The notes: generated by a model not told the origin, from the sequence alone. DNA of 64,000 bases from Ascarosepion bandense (GCA_037127315.1 JBBBDQ010001028.1:2959501-3023500), one strand, 5' to 3'. Positions 34,942 to 44,728 are shown, numbered from the stretch's first letter. Numbers and translations: made by a program.

Positions 34942-36809
34942 AGTTCACTGTAGAAGATCTGATTTGTAGATGAATTGACTTTTGCACGATATAATAGATT
35001 TTTCATAATGGCTATTTTGTAATAGTGAGGGCATTCACTGATATAATTGAGTGTGGAGGGATTTTTATTAGTGGGTTTTTGATACGGTGAGATAGTAAAT
35101 TTATTGTTGTCAGTGTTAATTAATATATCAAGAAAAGGAATTTTGTTATCTTTGCTAAGTTCATAAGTAAATTTTAAAACTGAGTTATTTTGAAACTGTT
35201 TTTGAAGTTGTAAGATTTCATCAGTATTTTTAATTGACAGTAGGATATCATCAACATATCGTAGATATATTGATGGTTTTGTAAATTTTGCAAAGGTAGT
35301 ATTTTCAAGGTTAGACATGTAGAAATTACTAAAAATCGGACCAAGCACTGAACCCATGGAGACTCCGTCACGTTGTATATATATAGTGTTGTTTGGATCA
35401 ACAAAAGGCACTTCAGTAGTACAAGCTAGTAGAATTTTTCTTAGGATGTTGGGATTAATTTTGAGTGGGGGTAATGAAGGATTACTGTAAACATTTCTTA
35501 TAATTATATCAGTAGTTTCACTGACGGGTACATTAGTAAAAAGGTTTTCCACATCAAGTGAAGCTATGATTTCATTATTAGGTTTTTCACTCTTGAGGAT
35601 TTGGATTGCCTCTAGGGTTGACTTTATGCTGTATTTACTCGGAAGGTAGAATGTGATAAGCTGGTTAATATATTTAGTTAACTGGTATACAGGAGTAGGA
35701 ATTTGGGATATGATAGGGCGGAGAGGATAGTTAGGTTTATGAGTTTTTATGGTTCCGTATATGTAACCAGGTTTATAGTCACCAATAATTTTAGGGAGTT
35801 TTAAGGAATTCTGATCAGCGTTGTTGGCACTAATGAGTTTATTATTAAGTTTAGATTTTAGTTGGTGTGTCGGGTTTTTGTTAATTTTTTTAAATTTTGT
35901 GTGGTCATGGAGTATGTGGTTGAGTTTTGTGTTGTAATCTGATTTGTTAAGTACAACAAAGATGTTAGCCTTGTCAGCTTTTTTTACAATTATGTGAAGG
36001 TGGTTGCGTAGTTCGTGCGCGGCACTTTTTAGTTGTTTCGATAGACTTTTTGAGGAGCTTCTGCTTTTATCATGGCGATCTTTGATTGCCTCAGCCTTAA
36101 GTAGATCTTTCAGTTCGGGTTTAACGGTTATAAGTTTTTCATCTTGTAATTTAGTGATGCTTTGATAGAGCGTTTCTATTTCAATTTTTTTAGTAAGCTG
36201 GTTATACTTACGGTATATATGGCAGTTAGGTCCAAGGTTGAGTAATTCTTTTTGGTGCTTAGTTAGTTCGTGGTTGGAAAGATTTATGAATGTATCGAAT
36301 TTTTGGGGAAGAGTGATCGTGCCATTGTATAGTGAATTAAGTTTTTTGACAATTTTAGCACGGTGTTCAACTTCAGATTTTGCAGTGATTTTGGATAGTC
36401 TGAGTATTATTTCTTCTAGTTGGTTTGAGGTAGTTATATCTTTCAGTTTGTTGTAGAGGTCATGTTTGTTCTTGCATAATGTGTCAAGATTTTCTTTCGC
36501 TATTTCAATTTGCCTTTTCACAAGGCTCCATTTATATTTCAAGGTGGTGATGGTGTGTTGGGCTGCTGGATCATGTAATTTAAATTGTGTGTATTTTGGC
36601 AGCATTTTTTCATTAATGCAGGTTTCATTGAATAGTATAGACAAGTTTTGTCTATTAATTTTGCGTAGGATCCGTTCATACCGTCTGATATACTTGATGG
36701 TGATGTCGTTGAAAGACAACAAAAAATCACAGTATTTGTTGAATTTTTTATCGGGTCTAAGCTTTCGGCTCACATAAGCCATTATCAAAGAGTAAATATT
36801 AACACACAA
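34932..36809 (-). CDS. Penelope-like reverse transcriptase
   Basis: 625 codons with no internal stop, starting inside the upstream terminal repeat. The first ~310 residues are a Lys-rich N-terminal region. RT landmarks follow: YGTIKTHKPNYPLRPI (351-366), SLDVENLFTNVP with the first catalytic Asp (417-428), DGVSMGSVLGPIFSNFYM (481-498), and the active-site box LRYVDDILL (516-524). NKIPFLDILI (555-564) and a PHYYK...KNLLYRAK tail (594-610) come next. All catalytic residues are intact. The frame stops at 34932 after SELKT because of a -1 offset at an A5 run near 34943-34947; in the other frame the coding continues without a stop into the GIY-YIG domain. The simplest reading is a single-base deletion in a young copy; programmed -1 frameshifting is an alternative. 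Confidence 0.9.
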   Translation of the reverse strand: MCVNIYSLIMAYVSRKLRPDKKFNKYCDFLLSFNDITIKYIRRYERILRKINRQNLSILFNETCINEKMLPKYTQFKLHDPAAQHTITTLKYKWSLVKRQIEIAKENLDTLCKNKHDLYNKLKDITTSNQLEEIILRLSKITAKSEVEHRAKIVKKLNSLYNGTITLPQKFDTFINLSNHELTKHQKELLNLGPNCHIYRKYNQLTKKIEIETLYQSITKLQDEKLITVKPELKDLLKAEAIKDRHDKSRSSSKSLSKQLKSAAHELRNHLHIIVKKADKANIFVVLNKSDYNTKLNHILHDHTKFKKINKNPTHQLKSKLNNKLISANNADQNSLKLPKIIGDYKPGYIYGTIKTHKPNYPLRPIISQIPTPVYQLTKYINQLITFYLPSKYSIKSTLEAIQILKSEKPNNEIIASLDVENLFTNVPVSETTDIIIRNVYSNPSLPPLKINPNILRKILLACTTEVPFVDPNNTIYIQRDGVSMGSVLGPIFSNFYMSNLENTTFAKFTKPSIYLRYVDDILLSIKNTDEILQLQKQFQNNSVLKFTYELSKDNKIPFLDILINTDNNKFTISPYQKPTNKNPSTLNYISECPHYYKIAIMKNLLYRAKVNSSTNQIFYSELKT

Positions 36810-36920
36810 TAAACATAGAACATTTAAGCTATTAACAATAAAGATAATTGAATTGAAAATATAAGTCCATCCCTACCGTGGCGGATGGCCGAAGACAGTG
36901 ACAAAAATAGTGGTGTTATG
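36615..36920 (-). repeat. PLE-1 upstream terminal repeat (pLTR)
   Basis: 306-bp direct repeat partner of 33963-34268. On the minus strand it supplies the leader (36920 to 36810) and the ORF start (ATG at 36809). Any promoter should lie here, but I see no certain core element. Confidence 0.9.
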
Positions 36921-38015
36921 TTATATACAAATAAATAAACAAATTCTTTATTATAATCGAGAGGATATTTATATATATATTCTTCACTACTCGATGACAT
37001 AATTATTGCAAAAAATAAAACAATAAGGCACTGTTAAAGAGCTTTCATAACAGGTAATAAAGTTTAATGACTAGTAGTAAAAAGAATGAAGTCAGCCGAC
37101 ACTGCTTCGTTAGTGTCACTACCTCCAAAAGCCTTTTAGGGGTGATTATATATATGTACAGTTGTCTTTATTATAATAGAGAGAATAAAGAATGTTTTTT
37201 GAACCTCGATATTGAACCCTATATTTATAAAGACTGCTTGTCTGAGAAACAAAGTATCTATCTTTGTCGGTGTTATTTTAGAGAAAACGTTTGTAATGCA
37301 TAAATTCCATACTATGATTTCACGTTAACTCATTTTGGTCTCATATATAACCATCAATGAACTTCCTATCAAAGAAAGCCTCATTCAAGAAAATCAATAA
37401 TTCGGAAAAAGCTAGGTTACTTTGCATCAAATAAAATCTATTTACATTAAGGAAATGCGATTAAAACGGAGATAATGTTTCCCAAAATATTGTTTGATGG
37501 CGTTTCTGATTTTAATGGAATGAAAATCATTCAGTTCAGAGAAAATACGACTCAAAGATTTTGTTTCCTAACGATTATGTGTAACGGTTACATTTTGTAA
37601 AAATCGACTGACCTTCGACGAAAATCAATTTAATAGTGTACACATTGCGAATTAATCAGTCAGCAATTCTATTTTAATTTTACTGATTTTATTATTAACA
37701 TTTTTCTTTTCACTTATAAACCACCATCTGTTTTATCGTTATTCAAAATTAGATAAAAATAAACTTTCGATCATGAAAATGTTGTGTTTGAAATGAGATA
37801 GCAAACTATTCAATTTTATCATTTAACACGCAATCTCATTGATATACACAAGGTCAGATTTTATGCCACGAATATTTCATTATATTTTAATATATTTAAT
37901 ACATATGCTGGTAATATTTTCAGGACATGAATATGAGTAATATATCTTGTTGGATTGGGATTATAATATCTACCCTGATATGATATGGGTATCTATATTT
38001 CTGAAATGAAGTATT
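36921..38015. other. AT-rich DNA; right half of the 46-bp inverted repeat at 37503-37548
   Basis: CGTTTCTGATTTTAATGGAA...CAGTTCAGAGAAAATAC at 37501-37551 is the inverted partner of 33463-33508. Otherwise nothing was recognised. The plus-strand frame 37067-37303 has no family features. Confidence 0.6.
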
Positions 38016-38019
38016 GTAA

Positions 38020-38325
38020 CTATTTAAACTGTTCGGACTGTTGTTCTCATTTTTATTGCTGTATTCACGACGTTTCTGCCGTTATACGCTTCCTTCAAGT
38101 GAAATACGTTGGAATTTCGAACCAAAACTTTTATTTAGTCCACGTCAGTTGATTGTTCTAAATCCATGTGGCCTACCTTTTCTTGGATATATGAACCAGT
38201 AGATAAAACCGTTGCCTGAACTAATCTAGTGCCTTGACACAAAGGGTTGTGATTTCAATACTAGGGAAAAGCAGAGGTGAACAAAACTTAGAATGTTGAG
38301 TTACTGTTTGAAGACATTGCAAATA
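38020..38325. repeat. SINE family B, inverted pair
   Basis: The left part carries the family-B 3' core in minus orientation (CACGACGTTTCTGCCGTTAT, then CTTCCTTCAAGTGA, GGAATTTCGAACCAAAACTTT). The right part carries the tRNA-like head in plus orientation (ACCAGTAGATAAAACCGTTG, CAAAGGGTTGTGATTTCAATA, GCAGAGGTGAACAAAACTTAG). The two halves meet head to head, as at 55.1-55.4 kb. Confidence 0.6.
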
Positions 38326-38344
38326 TTTCTTGCTTCAATATTTT

Positions 38345-38890
38345 AAACTTTAGGAATGTAGTGATTTGTTGAAGAGTCTTTGAAATTTTGTTGCTATTAA
38401 GTTAGGTATTTCTTTTTTCCCCCAGTGCATTTATCTCCTTTTATTTTGGTTAAGTGGACTGTTGCAGTTTACACTGTGTTTTCCCATTAATTTTCCTTAT
38501 TATTTTCCATGTTATATTTATTGATGTTTTGGTGTTTTGCTATTCTGCTAGAGGTGTAATTTAACCAAGATTCTCTTTTGGATTTTATTATACGGTGTGC
38601 TTTAGCTTGAGCATGATGGTAGTTGTTTTTTAGGTTGATTATATTTGGGTTGTGTAAGAATGTATTTAGTAATTGTCCTGGTTTTAACTGCTTCTCTGCA
38701 TTCTTTTGCAAACCAGGGTTTTGACTTTTGTATGTGGTTTAAAGGAAGATCTGGGTATTGCTGGTTTTGCTATTTGTGTTTAGCATGTTTTAAAGGAGAC
38801 TGTTGGTTCTGGTTCATTGAGAATTTTCATGTTAATTTGGTATGAGCAGCGTTCATTGAATTTTCACCATTTAGCTTATGTAGATGCCAT
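38345..38890 (-). pseudogene. Jockey-type LINE, segment between EN and RT (3' part)
   Basis: Minus-strand continuation of the endonuclease remnant at 40128-40716, split from it by the plus-strand LINE. It reads [11 protein letters not shown] at the junction (about 38890-38858), a KPWFAKECREAV block (about 38720-38685), then the frame 38487-38711 containing NNYHHAQAKAHRIIKSKRES. The PWW-eCkea...ar-iik-kResW pattern is the usual linker between the endonuclease and RT domains of Jockey-clade ORF2. Frameshifts are present, and the RT domain itself is absent beyond about 38345. Confidence 0.7.
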
Positions 38891-40117
38891 AGAGCGAGAA
38901 GCAGAATCAGGCCAGAGATAGGACAGGAACAGTGCGGGTTCGTCAAAGACACTGGAACAAGGAACGCCATATTCATGATTAGGATGCTCTCTGAAAGGGC
39001 ATTACAAATGAAGAAAGACTTGTACCTATGCTTCATTGATTACGCGAAAGCATTCGACAAAATACGACACAAAGAATTGATGGAAATGATAGGAAACCTC
39101 GACATTTTCGGCAAAGATATAAGAATAATCAAGAATCTCTACTGGCAGCAAACGGCCTGCATACGGACAGGTAACGACCTCAGTAGATACACAAAGATAG
39201 AAAAAGGCGTAAGACAAGGCTGTGTCTTTTCACCGGATTTGTTCAACCTATACAGCGAGAATATTTTGAGGACCCTAGATGACACACCAGGATTTATTAT
39301 TGGAGGCCACAACCTGAACAACATAAGATACGCGGACGATACAGTACTGATTGCGGACACGGAAAGGAAACTGCAAGATCTAATACAGAAAGTAGCAGTG
39401 GAGAGTGACAAGATGGGACTACAAATAAACTTTAAGAAAACTGAGTGCATGGTCATCAGCAAAAGATACAACCCAAAATGCCAAATACAGGTGGGGGATA
39501 ACAGAATCAAACAAGTCCAAGAATTTAAGTACCTAGGAAGTGTTCTAACAGGAGATGGAAAGTGCGACACGGAGATCCGAAGGCGAATTGGCATGGCAAA
39601 GGACGCGTTCCAGAAGATGAGCAAAATACTAACACACAGGAAGATCTCAATAGAAACGAAGAAAAGAGTGCTAGACTGCTACGTGATGTCAGTTCTTCAG
39701 TATGGCTGTGAATGCTGGACAATATCATCGAAAATGAGGACAAAACTGGAAGCGGCCGAAATGTGGTTCTACAGAAGGATGCTACGGATATCGTGGACTG
39801 AGCATACAAGCAACGACGAAGTGTTAGAAAGAATGGCAACAAAAAGGAAATTGATGCTGAGCATCAGGAAGAGACAACTGAAGTTCCTGGGACATGCAAT
39901 GAGGAAGGAAAGCCTGGAGAACCTGATACTGACTGGTCAGATAGAAGGAAGGAGAGACAGAGGAAGGCAGCGGATAACATATTTGCAGGGCCTGATCAGG
40001 TGGATGACGGAACGGGGGTTGCCAGGAGCAACAGGAGCAAACATACTAAGAGCCACAAGGGATAGGGAGACGTGGAGATCCATGATCGCCTACGTCCTGA
40101 AGGGACAGGGCACATAG
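38891..40117 (+). CDS. non-LTR reverse transcriptase, RTE-like, 5'-truncated
   Basis: Open from the first base of the insertion (38891) to TAG at 40117, 408 codons without interruption. The first Met in frame is at 38975 (380 residues) but is unlikely to be the natural start. Counting from that Met: FIDYAKAFD (20-28, first catalytic Asp), [16 protein letters not shown] (78-93), and YADD active site (119-122). A thumb/connection region follows with [13 protein letters not shown] and [13 protein letters not shown], and a C-terminal stretch with [11 protein letters not shown] and [13 protein letters not shown]. No endonuclease domain remains because of the 5' truncation. The motifs resemble RTE-type proteins often annotated as craniofacial development protein 2-like. 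The ORF is undamaged, so the insertion is recent, but it lacks its own endonuclease and promoter. Confidence 0.85.
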   Translation, partial: RARSRIRPEIGQEQCGFVKDTGTRNAIFMIRMLSERALQMKKDLYLCFIDYAKAFDKIRHKELMEMIGNLDIFGKDIRIIKNLYWQQTACIRTGNDLSRYTKIEKGVRQGCVFSPDLFNLYSENILRTLDDTPGFIIGGHNLNNIRYADDTVLIADTERKLQDLIQKVAVESDKMGLQINFKKTECMVISKRYNPKCQIQVGDNRIKQVQEFKYLGSVLTGDGKCDTEIRRRIGMAKDAFQKMSKILTHRKISIETKKRVLDCYVMSVLQYGCECWTISSKMRTKLEAAEMWFYRRMLRISWTEHTSNDEVLERMATKRKLMLSIRKRQLKFLGHAMRKESLENLILTGQIEGRRDRGRQRITYLQGLIRWMTERGLPGATGANILRATRDRETWRSMIAYVLKGQGT

Positions 40118-40127
40118 AAGAAGAAGA
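38891..40127 (+). mobile_element. 5'-truncated RTE-like LINE with 9-bp target duplication
   Basis: The insert is bracketed by AGATGCCAT at 38882-38890 and 40128-40136. Removing the insert and one copy of the 9-mer restores the minus-strand host reading across [11 protein letters not shown], which confirms both boundaries (the first two or three bases of the right copy could also belong to the AAG tail). The element is truncated at its 5' end within the RT ORF and ends in an (AAG)n tail directly after the stop codon, with no real 3' UTR. This is a common RTE-type arrangement. Confidence 0.85.
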
Positions 40128-40716
40128 AGATGCCATTTTGGGTTCCTTTCCTCTGGTATAGGTTTGCTTATATTAAGGAAAGGATATGAAAGTTCACTAC
40201 CACATTAGTCAGCATAAACTTTCCATTCGAAGTACATAAAACATTGAGGGAGAGCAGAAGTTAAGTCGATAGCTGAAGTTTATCCGGTATCTGGGCATAG
40301 GTATGTTCGAATTTCATTCTTATGTATACATCGATCATATGTTTCTAGCAGAGATTCTATAATTTCGCCAGTTTGATTAGGATTTCTAACATTTCTCTGT
40401 GTGCATTAAAATCTTTCATTATTAGAAAGGAAGTTGGCCAATTCGCATTTATGTTTCAATCTTATTTCGTATGTGTTTTGTAGGAATATAAATTAAAAAT
40501 GTGTCTATTGTTTAATGAACTGAAGCTTTTATTACCATGGTCCGTAGATTTGTGCTTAATTGTAATCTTTATGGGGTATTTTAGTCAATATTGAAGTACA
40601 CCCACTTGATCTCTTTTCTAATATTGATACATTTATTTTGCTTCTTATCCCTGTTGTTAGTTTCTTTGAGAAAGGTCTCCTGTAAACAGATTACGTTTAG
40701 ATCATAATCTGTAAGG
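40128..40716 (-). pseudogene. Jockey-type LINE apurinic-like endonuclease remnant
   Basis: The minus strand from about 40716 reads LLTDYDLNVICLQETFLKET (catalytic Glu in QET), then with frame changes KWVYFNID, YIPTKHIRNK, a GEIIESLLETYDRC block (about 40370), RTYLCPDTG, SAIDLTSALPQC and FEWKVYAD (about 40235-40170). CGSELSYPF at the expected GSDH position follows, so the catalytic Asp-His pair reads Glu-Leu here. The reading ends in NPKWH at the insertion site of the plus-strand LINE. Several stops show it is inactive. The domain order matches an APE-type endonuclease of Jockey-like non-LTR elements. Confidence 0.75.
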
Positions 40717-40953
40717 AGTTTCTTAACAATGACGTCATCCTCAACAACCCGACTCCAGAGATGCGTAGGGAGCTCTATCCAGGCAGTCTTCAGAGGTTAT
40801 CGGCAATTTACTGATAATATTTGCAATCTTTTCATTTTTATCTCGCTGGTGTAATTTTTTGTCTAAGGCACGTCAGATCTCATGACAGTTTCCTCTAGGT
40901 GACGCAGGTTCGAATCTTGCCTGAGAACGCGCATTTTTTGACAAGATTTTTCG

Positions 40954-40997
<44 letters not shown>

Positions 40998-41123
40998 ATG
41001 TAATTATATAATTCTATTTGTTTTAAGGTATATCAAAATTATTGATTTTTAATGCAGACAATATTTTACAATAGATTCGTATAAAAAGAACATATATACT
41101 TTTTATGAAATCAGTTTGTAGTT
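40717..41123 (+). repeat. repeat D, copy 2, inside the LINE endonuclease
   Basis: Nearly identical to 33014-33412, including the tRNA-like B-box GGTTCGAATC and the (GATA)n run (about 40955-40996). It interrupts the minus-strand LINE between an N-terminal IIQ-NCRGVKPN segment (right side) and LLTDYDLNVICLQ (left side). Terminal bases AGTTTC and GTTTGTAGTT are shared by both copies, so the exact insertion boundaries and any target duplication are ambiguous. Confidence 0.85.
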
Positions 41124-41640
41124 TGGTTTAACACCTCTACAGTTTCATTGTATAATGCTTGTGCTCCATTTGTCAATTTGAGTGGTAATTATTTTAGTTC
41201 AATGAGTGGGTTTTAATGTTTTTGGTTATTTATTTAAATAATTTCTATAGTGTTTGTTATCCTGGTGTGTAAATATTTATATGTTCCTGATTATTTCGGT
41301 TATTTTCTCTTTTATTATCTTTATGTCTGTTTTCGTTCTCTTTATTTGCTTTTAATTCTGTTTCTTCTTTTCGTTTGAATTTTAATTCGGTTTTGTATTG
41401 AAGGTTTTATTGGATTTTGTTTTGCCAGTTTTCTCTTTGTGCAAAAATATCACTTGAAAAGTCTTGAGTGTTTTGTAGTTTAGAGGTTTTAGTGAATTTT
41501 GTATTGGATCTACATTGTTTGTGGATAGTTTTGGTTCAGTGGTATGGTTTGTTTCTAAATTTACAATTGGTTTTAATCTTTTCAATGTTTTAAATTCTTG
41601 AATTAAATGTTAGTTCTTGTGTTTCATGTAATAAATTTTG
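41124..41640 (-). pseudogene. Jockey-type LINE, start of ORF2 and upstream region
   Basis: On the minus strand, KWSTSIIQ, a stop in place of Trp, then NCRGVKPN (about 41180-41130) is the conserved QWNcrGl start of the endonuclease domain. Upstream lies a Lys/Asn/Thr-rich frame (41585-41382) that may be the end of ORF1 or a linker; it has no zinc-knuckle that I can see. Together with 40128-40716 and 38345-38890 this forms one broken LINE of about 1.6 kb. Confidence 0.65.
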
Positions 41641-41644
41641 AAAA

Positions 41645-41700
41645 GGACATGATCGCCCAAGCGTATATTGCGTAGGGCACTCAACTGACTAACTAGAAAT
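41645..41700 (+). repeat. SINE family A, 3' end only
   Basis: GACATGATCGCCCAAGCGTA followed by GGGCACTCAACTGAC matches the tail of the family A copies. Confidence 0.6.
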
Positions 41701-42624
41701 TATGCGAACGACTGAGTGTTCAAAAATGAGGTAAACAAGCAAATTAGTACTCTTTTAAAGAGGCGTGCTCTCACTTGATCCAATAATATAAACCAATCCC
41801 CCATTTTTGAGAAATAAAAATATAGATATAAAAAGAAAAATATAATAATGATATTAGTGATAATAGTTTTATATGTTGCAAGAAGTAATATGTATAAGAA
41901 CTGTTAAAGAATGTATCATTAAACTGTAGTTGTTATTCACCATTGAATTAATTGTTGTTGAGAAGGAAAAAAAACGTAATGGTTAACATCACCATATTGG
42001 ACAGGGACGGAGCTAAGTAAAATAAGAGGAAAAGCTGCTCAAGTATGATCCACATCTCACTCATTTCACTAAAGTGGGGGGTCAGTATTGATACTGATTC
42101 CAGGGCAAGCCGACGGTCGTGAGTGCTGGCCAATTTTTGTACCTGGCTCGAGTATATGCGCTCGAACTATCCCCAATGATACACGACCTCAGTGGGAGAT
42201 CGGGATAAATAAATCTCCATGTAAGAAATACTTGGCATTCATATACGAAACAGTTTGTTGTTACTGTAACTTTAAATACATAAAATTATTTTATTAAAAC
42301 AGTTTAAGAAATTAAACGTCGCACGTCCACTAAATATTATAGATCATTCCAGTATCTATGAGAGTTTTTTTCTAAACCTTGTTATTTGGTATTTTGAAAA
42401 TGTAACGGCCTTTTTCTATCCTTAATTCCACTTCGAGTTTAATGTCATTGCTGCTGGTGAAAGCGTTCAAGTGATGTGATTGTCATTTGTTAAAATGCTT
42501 TGTAATTTTGTAGCACCAGATCTGATGAAAGAGCGTTTTAAAAGATTGTATTTAATCGTTTAAAGCCAAATTTAATCGTTGATCGTAGAAAACGTTTGTA
42601 TAATGTTCATAACTGAAAAACTTT
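41701..42624. other. AT-rich DNA, nothing recognised
   Basis: A small balanced-GC patch at about 42075-42210 has a short frame without family features. Confidence 0.5.
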
Positions 42625-42741
42625 CAAATAAACTGGGTGCCATTTGTGACTACCATTTGAACTGATGCAATGCGTGACAAACATATAAACTGGATGCTAT
42701 CCGTGACCAATATGAACAATATGCCATATGTGACAACGATA
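42625..42741. repeat. degenerate 28-bp minisatellite, four units
   Basis: Units of the type ATAAACTGG-TGC-AT-CGTGACNAA start at about 42627, 42654, 42682 and 42710. Each ends in GTGAC or GTGACAA. The units differ at many positions. Confidence 0.6.
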
Positions 42742-43605
42742 TGAAAATCTTAATTCTGATAAGACTATGCAGTCCATTATTCGACATTGTGATAATTCAT
42801 TAAATCCTTTTGTTTTTCATCACTAGGCTTTTTGATATACCTGTGTAAATATTTATTATTTCTCTCTACAACAAAGAGAATTCCCGTGATTTATCCACAT
42901 CTCTTTATTGTATGAGTTCCCAATCTATATCAACAATACTATTTTCTTCACTAGATTTCAGCCTTGGAATCTTTTAGTTTTCACATTGCTATCGATATAT
43001 GACTAAAGTCAAACAGTGTCCTTATAATAGAGTACCTAGCAAGAACTGAACATTTTAAAATGGTAATTGACTAAACTGTTAGCCATTGCAGGGTAATGTT
43101 ACTATAGGTTATTATAAATGGTATGAAGTCTATTATTACTATTATTATCACGATTAGCAATAGAAATATAACGAACGAAATGTAATAATTACAAACCCAA
43201 GGTAAGCTCTTTCCATGATAGTTGTCTAGGAAACGATCAATAATTGGCGGGAAAATCAGAATTCGATAAACAACTCAAAAGAGATAAAGAAGAAAAAGGG
43301 GGTGAGCAGAAAAGAAAAAGGAAAAACATTTGGAGAACAATAATCGCAAGAAATATGTCGCTGCCGATTGGTTTAGTCGCCTTGGCTTTTCATTTCAAAA
43401 GCCACGGGCGTTTTTTGTTGGCAAATTTCAATAATAATGTTTAAATAAAAAGAATTAAGATTTTTTTTATTAAATAAGAAAAATCGAATGTTCGACTTTT
43501 TTATTCTCCATAATAATTCTTTTAATGGATTTTATCGAGTTTCATCCATCGAAATGCTTTTATTATTAAAATCTTTTTTCTTGGATTGGCTTCGATTAGA
43601 AGATT
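42742..43605. other. AT-rich DNA, nothing recognised
   Basis: The 66-codon plus-strand frame at 43244-43444 is Lys-rich at the start, without family features. Confidence 0.5.
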
Positions 43606-43607
43606 TT

Positions 43608-43611
<4 letters not shown>

Positions 43612-43685
<74 letters not shown>

Positions 43686-43786
43686 CTGTGTGTGTGTGTT
43701 TGTGTGCATGCATGCGCGTGTATGTTTGTGTGTGTGTGAAAATGTGTGTGTCTACATATGTATGTACATGCAGGTATATTTAGTCA

Positions 43787-43840
<54 letters not shown>
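43612..43840. repeat. (TA)n-(TG)n ... (TA)n microsatellite cluster
   Basis: TA about 43612-43656, TG with interruptions about 43657-43765, TA about 43788-43840. Overlapping Tyr/Ile and Cys/Val frames are artefacts. Confidence 0.97.
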
Positions 43841-43842
<2 letters not shown>

Positions 43843-44599
43843 TCGTGTTATTTACTTTTTATCTTGATTTGAGTTTTATGATAGATGTCAAAATGCCGTG
43901 TACGCTTCTGATCCGGACGGATGTGTGGGTAGGGTAATGAATAGCAGTTCAAAATTAAATACCGGAGAGCAGAGTAAGATTTCTACTCACATGCATTACA
44001 TTCACTTATGACTGTGACTATATTTCTTTCTCTCAGCTGCGTGTTAAATAATAGAACACTTGTCTGGAAAAAATCATAGTTATTCTCAAAATATTGTTAA
44101 TACTCTTGGACAATTTTGCATTATTTGTATAAGACGTGAGAAAATAAAATTTGAATCCGGCTTATTCAATTTAGATTTTCAATGCTTTTTAATAAACCCT
44201 TTATCAGCTATCGAAGGCGGTTGCTTAGGTGTTGGGATAGTTTTCTTTTTACCTCCAGTGACTGTAGCCATTATTAATGAAAGGAAAAAGCCAAGGATTT
44301 ATATATAAATTTTCAAAAAAAATTTCTCTCTAACTTGAATGATTACTGCAACATTATTGTCCTGGTATCACAATATTTGCTATAGTATTGAACTTGTAAC
44401 TTCAGAAATACCCATAATGCATTATTTCTTAAAAATGGCTGCTGTTCTTTTTCCTGTAACTGGAATGTTGTATGGATCAAACCTGATCCTAGAAGTCTTC
44501 GCGGAAACAAACAAGGTATCAAGTGCGGAACATGCTGTTACGATCTTCAAGATGTCAAAAACAGCAGAAGAGATATACATACATGCCTACCTCCCTACA
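43841..44599. other. AT-rich DNA, nothing recognised
   Basis: The plus-strand frames 44060-44308 and 44339-44629 have no motif, codon pattern or repeat support. Confidence 0.45.
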
Positions 44600-44615
44600 T
44601 ACATATATATATATA

Positions 44616-44728
44616 TAAGTGAACATTGAAATCATCACCCAGATTCGACAGTCAGTTTTGTACTAAACGATTGTATTTACCATGAAACAGACTGTTGCCT
44701 CTGGGTTTTGATTTCAATGTCCACTTTT
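44616..44728. mobile_element. hairpin MITE, family H (copy 2)
   Basis: Starts TAAGTGAACATTGAAATCA right after a (TA)n run and ends with its reverse complement TGATTTCAATGTCCACTTTTA. Inner arms CACCCAGATTCGACAGTC and GACTGTTGCCTCTGGGTTTTG pair across a short loop. It matches 28261-28383 in ends and inner arms, with the outer arms better preserved here. Confidence 0.75.

Larger units (their letters stand above)
33963..36920 (-). mobile_element. PLE-1: nearly intact Penelope-like element
   Basis: A 2652-bp unit followed by a 306-bp partial repetition of its own start, giving a 2958-bp minus-strand element. Order on the minus strand: first terminal repeat (36920 to 36615, containing the start of the ORF), RT, GIY-YIG endonuclease, 13 nt, then the second terminal repeat (34268 to 33963). 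Direct 'pseudo-LTRs' from tandem partial copies, with the ORF starting inside one, are typical of Penelope-like elements. The two repeats differ at about three positions in 306, so the insertion is young. One frameshift separates RT from endonuclease. Confidence 0.9.

Noticed and set aside
36238..36777. Plus-strand frames opposite PLE-1
   Set aside because: Shadows of the minus-strand RT coding sequence.
39026..39842. Minus-strand frames opposite the RTE-like ORF
   Set aside because: Antisense shadows of the plus-strand RT; no independent support.
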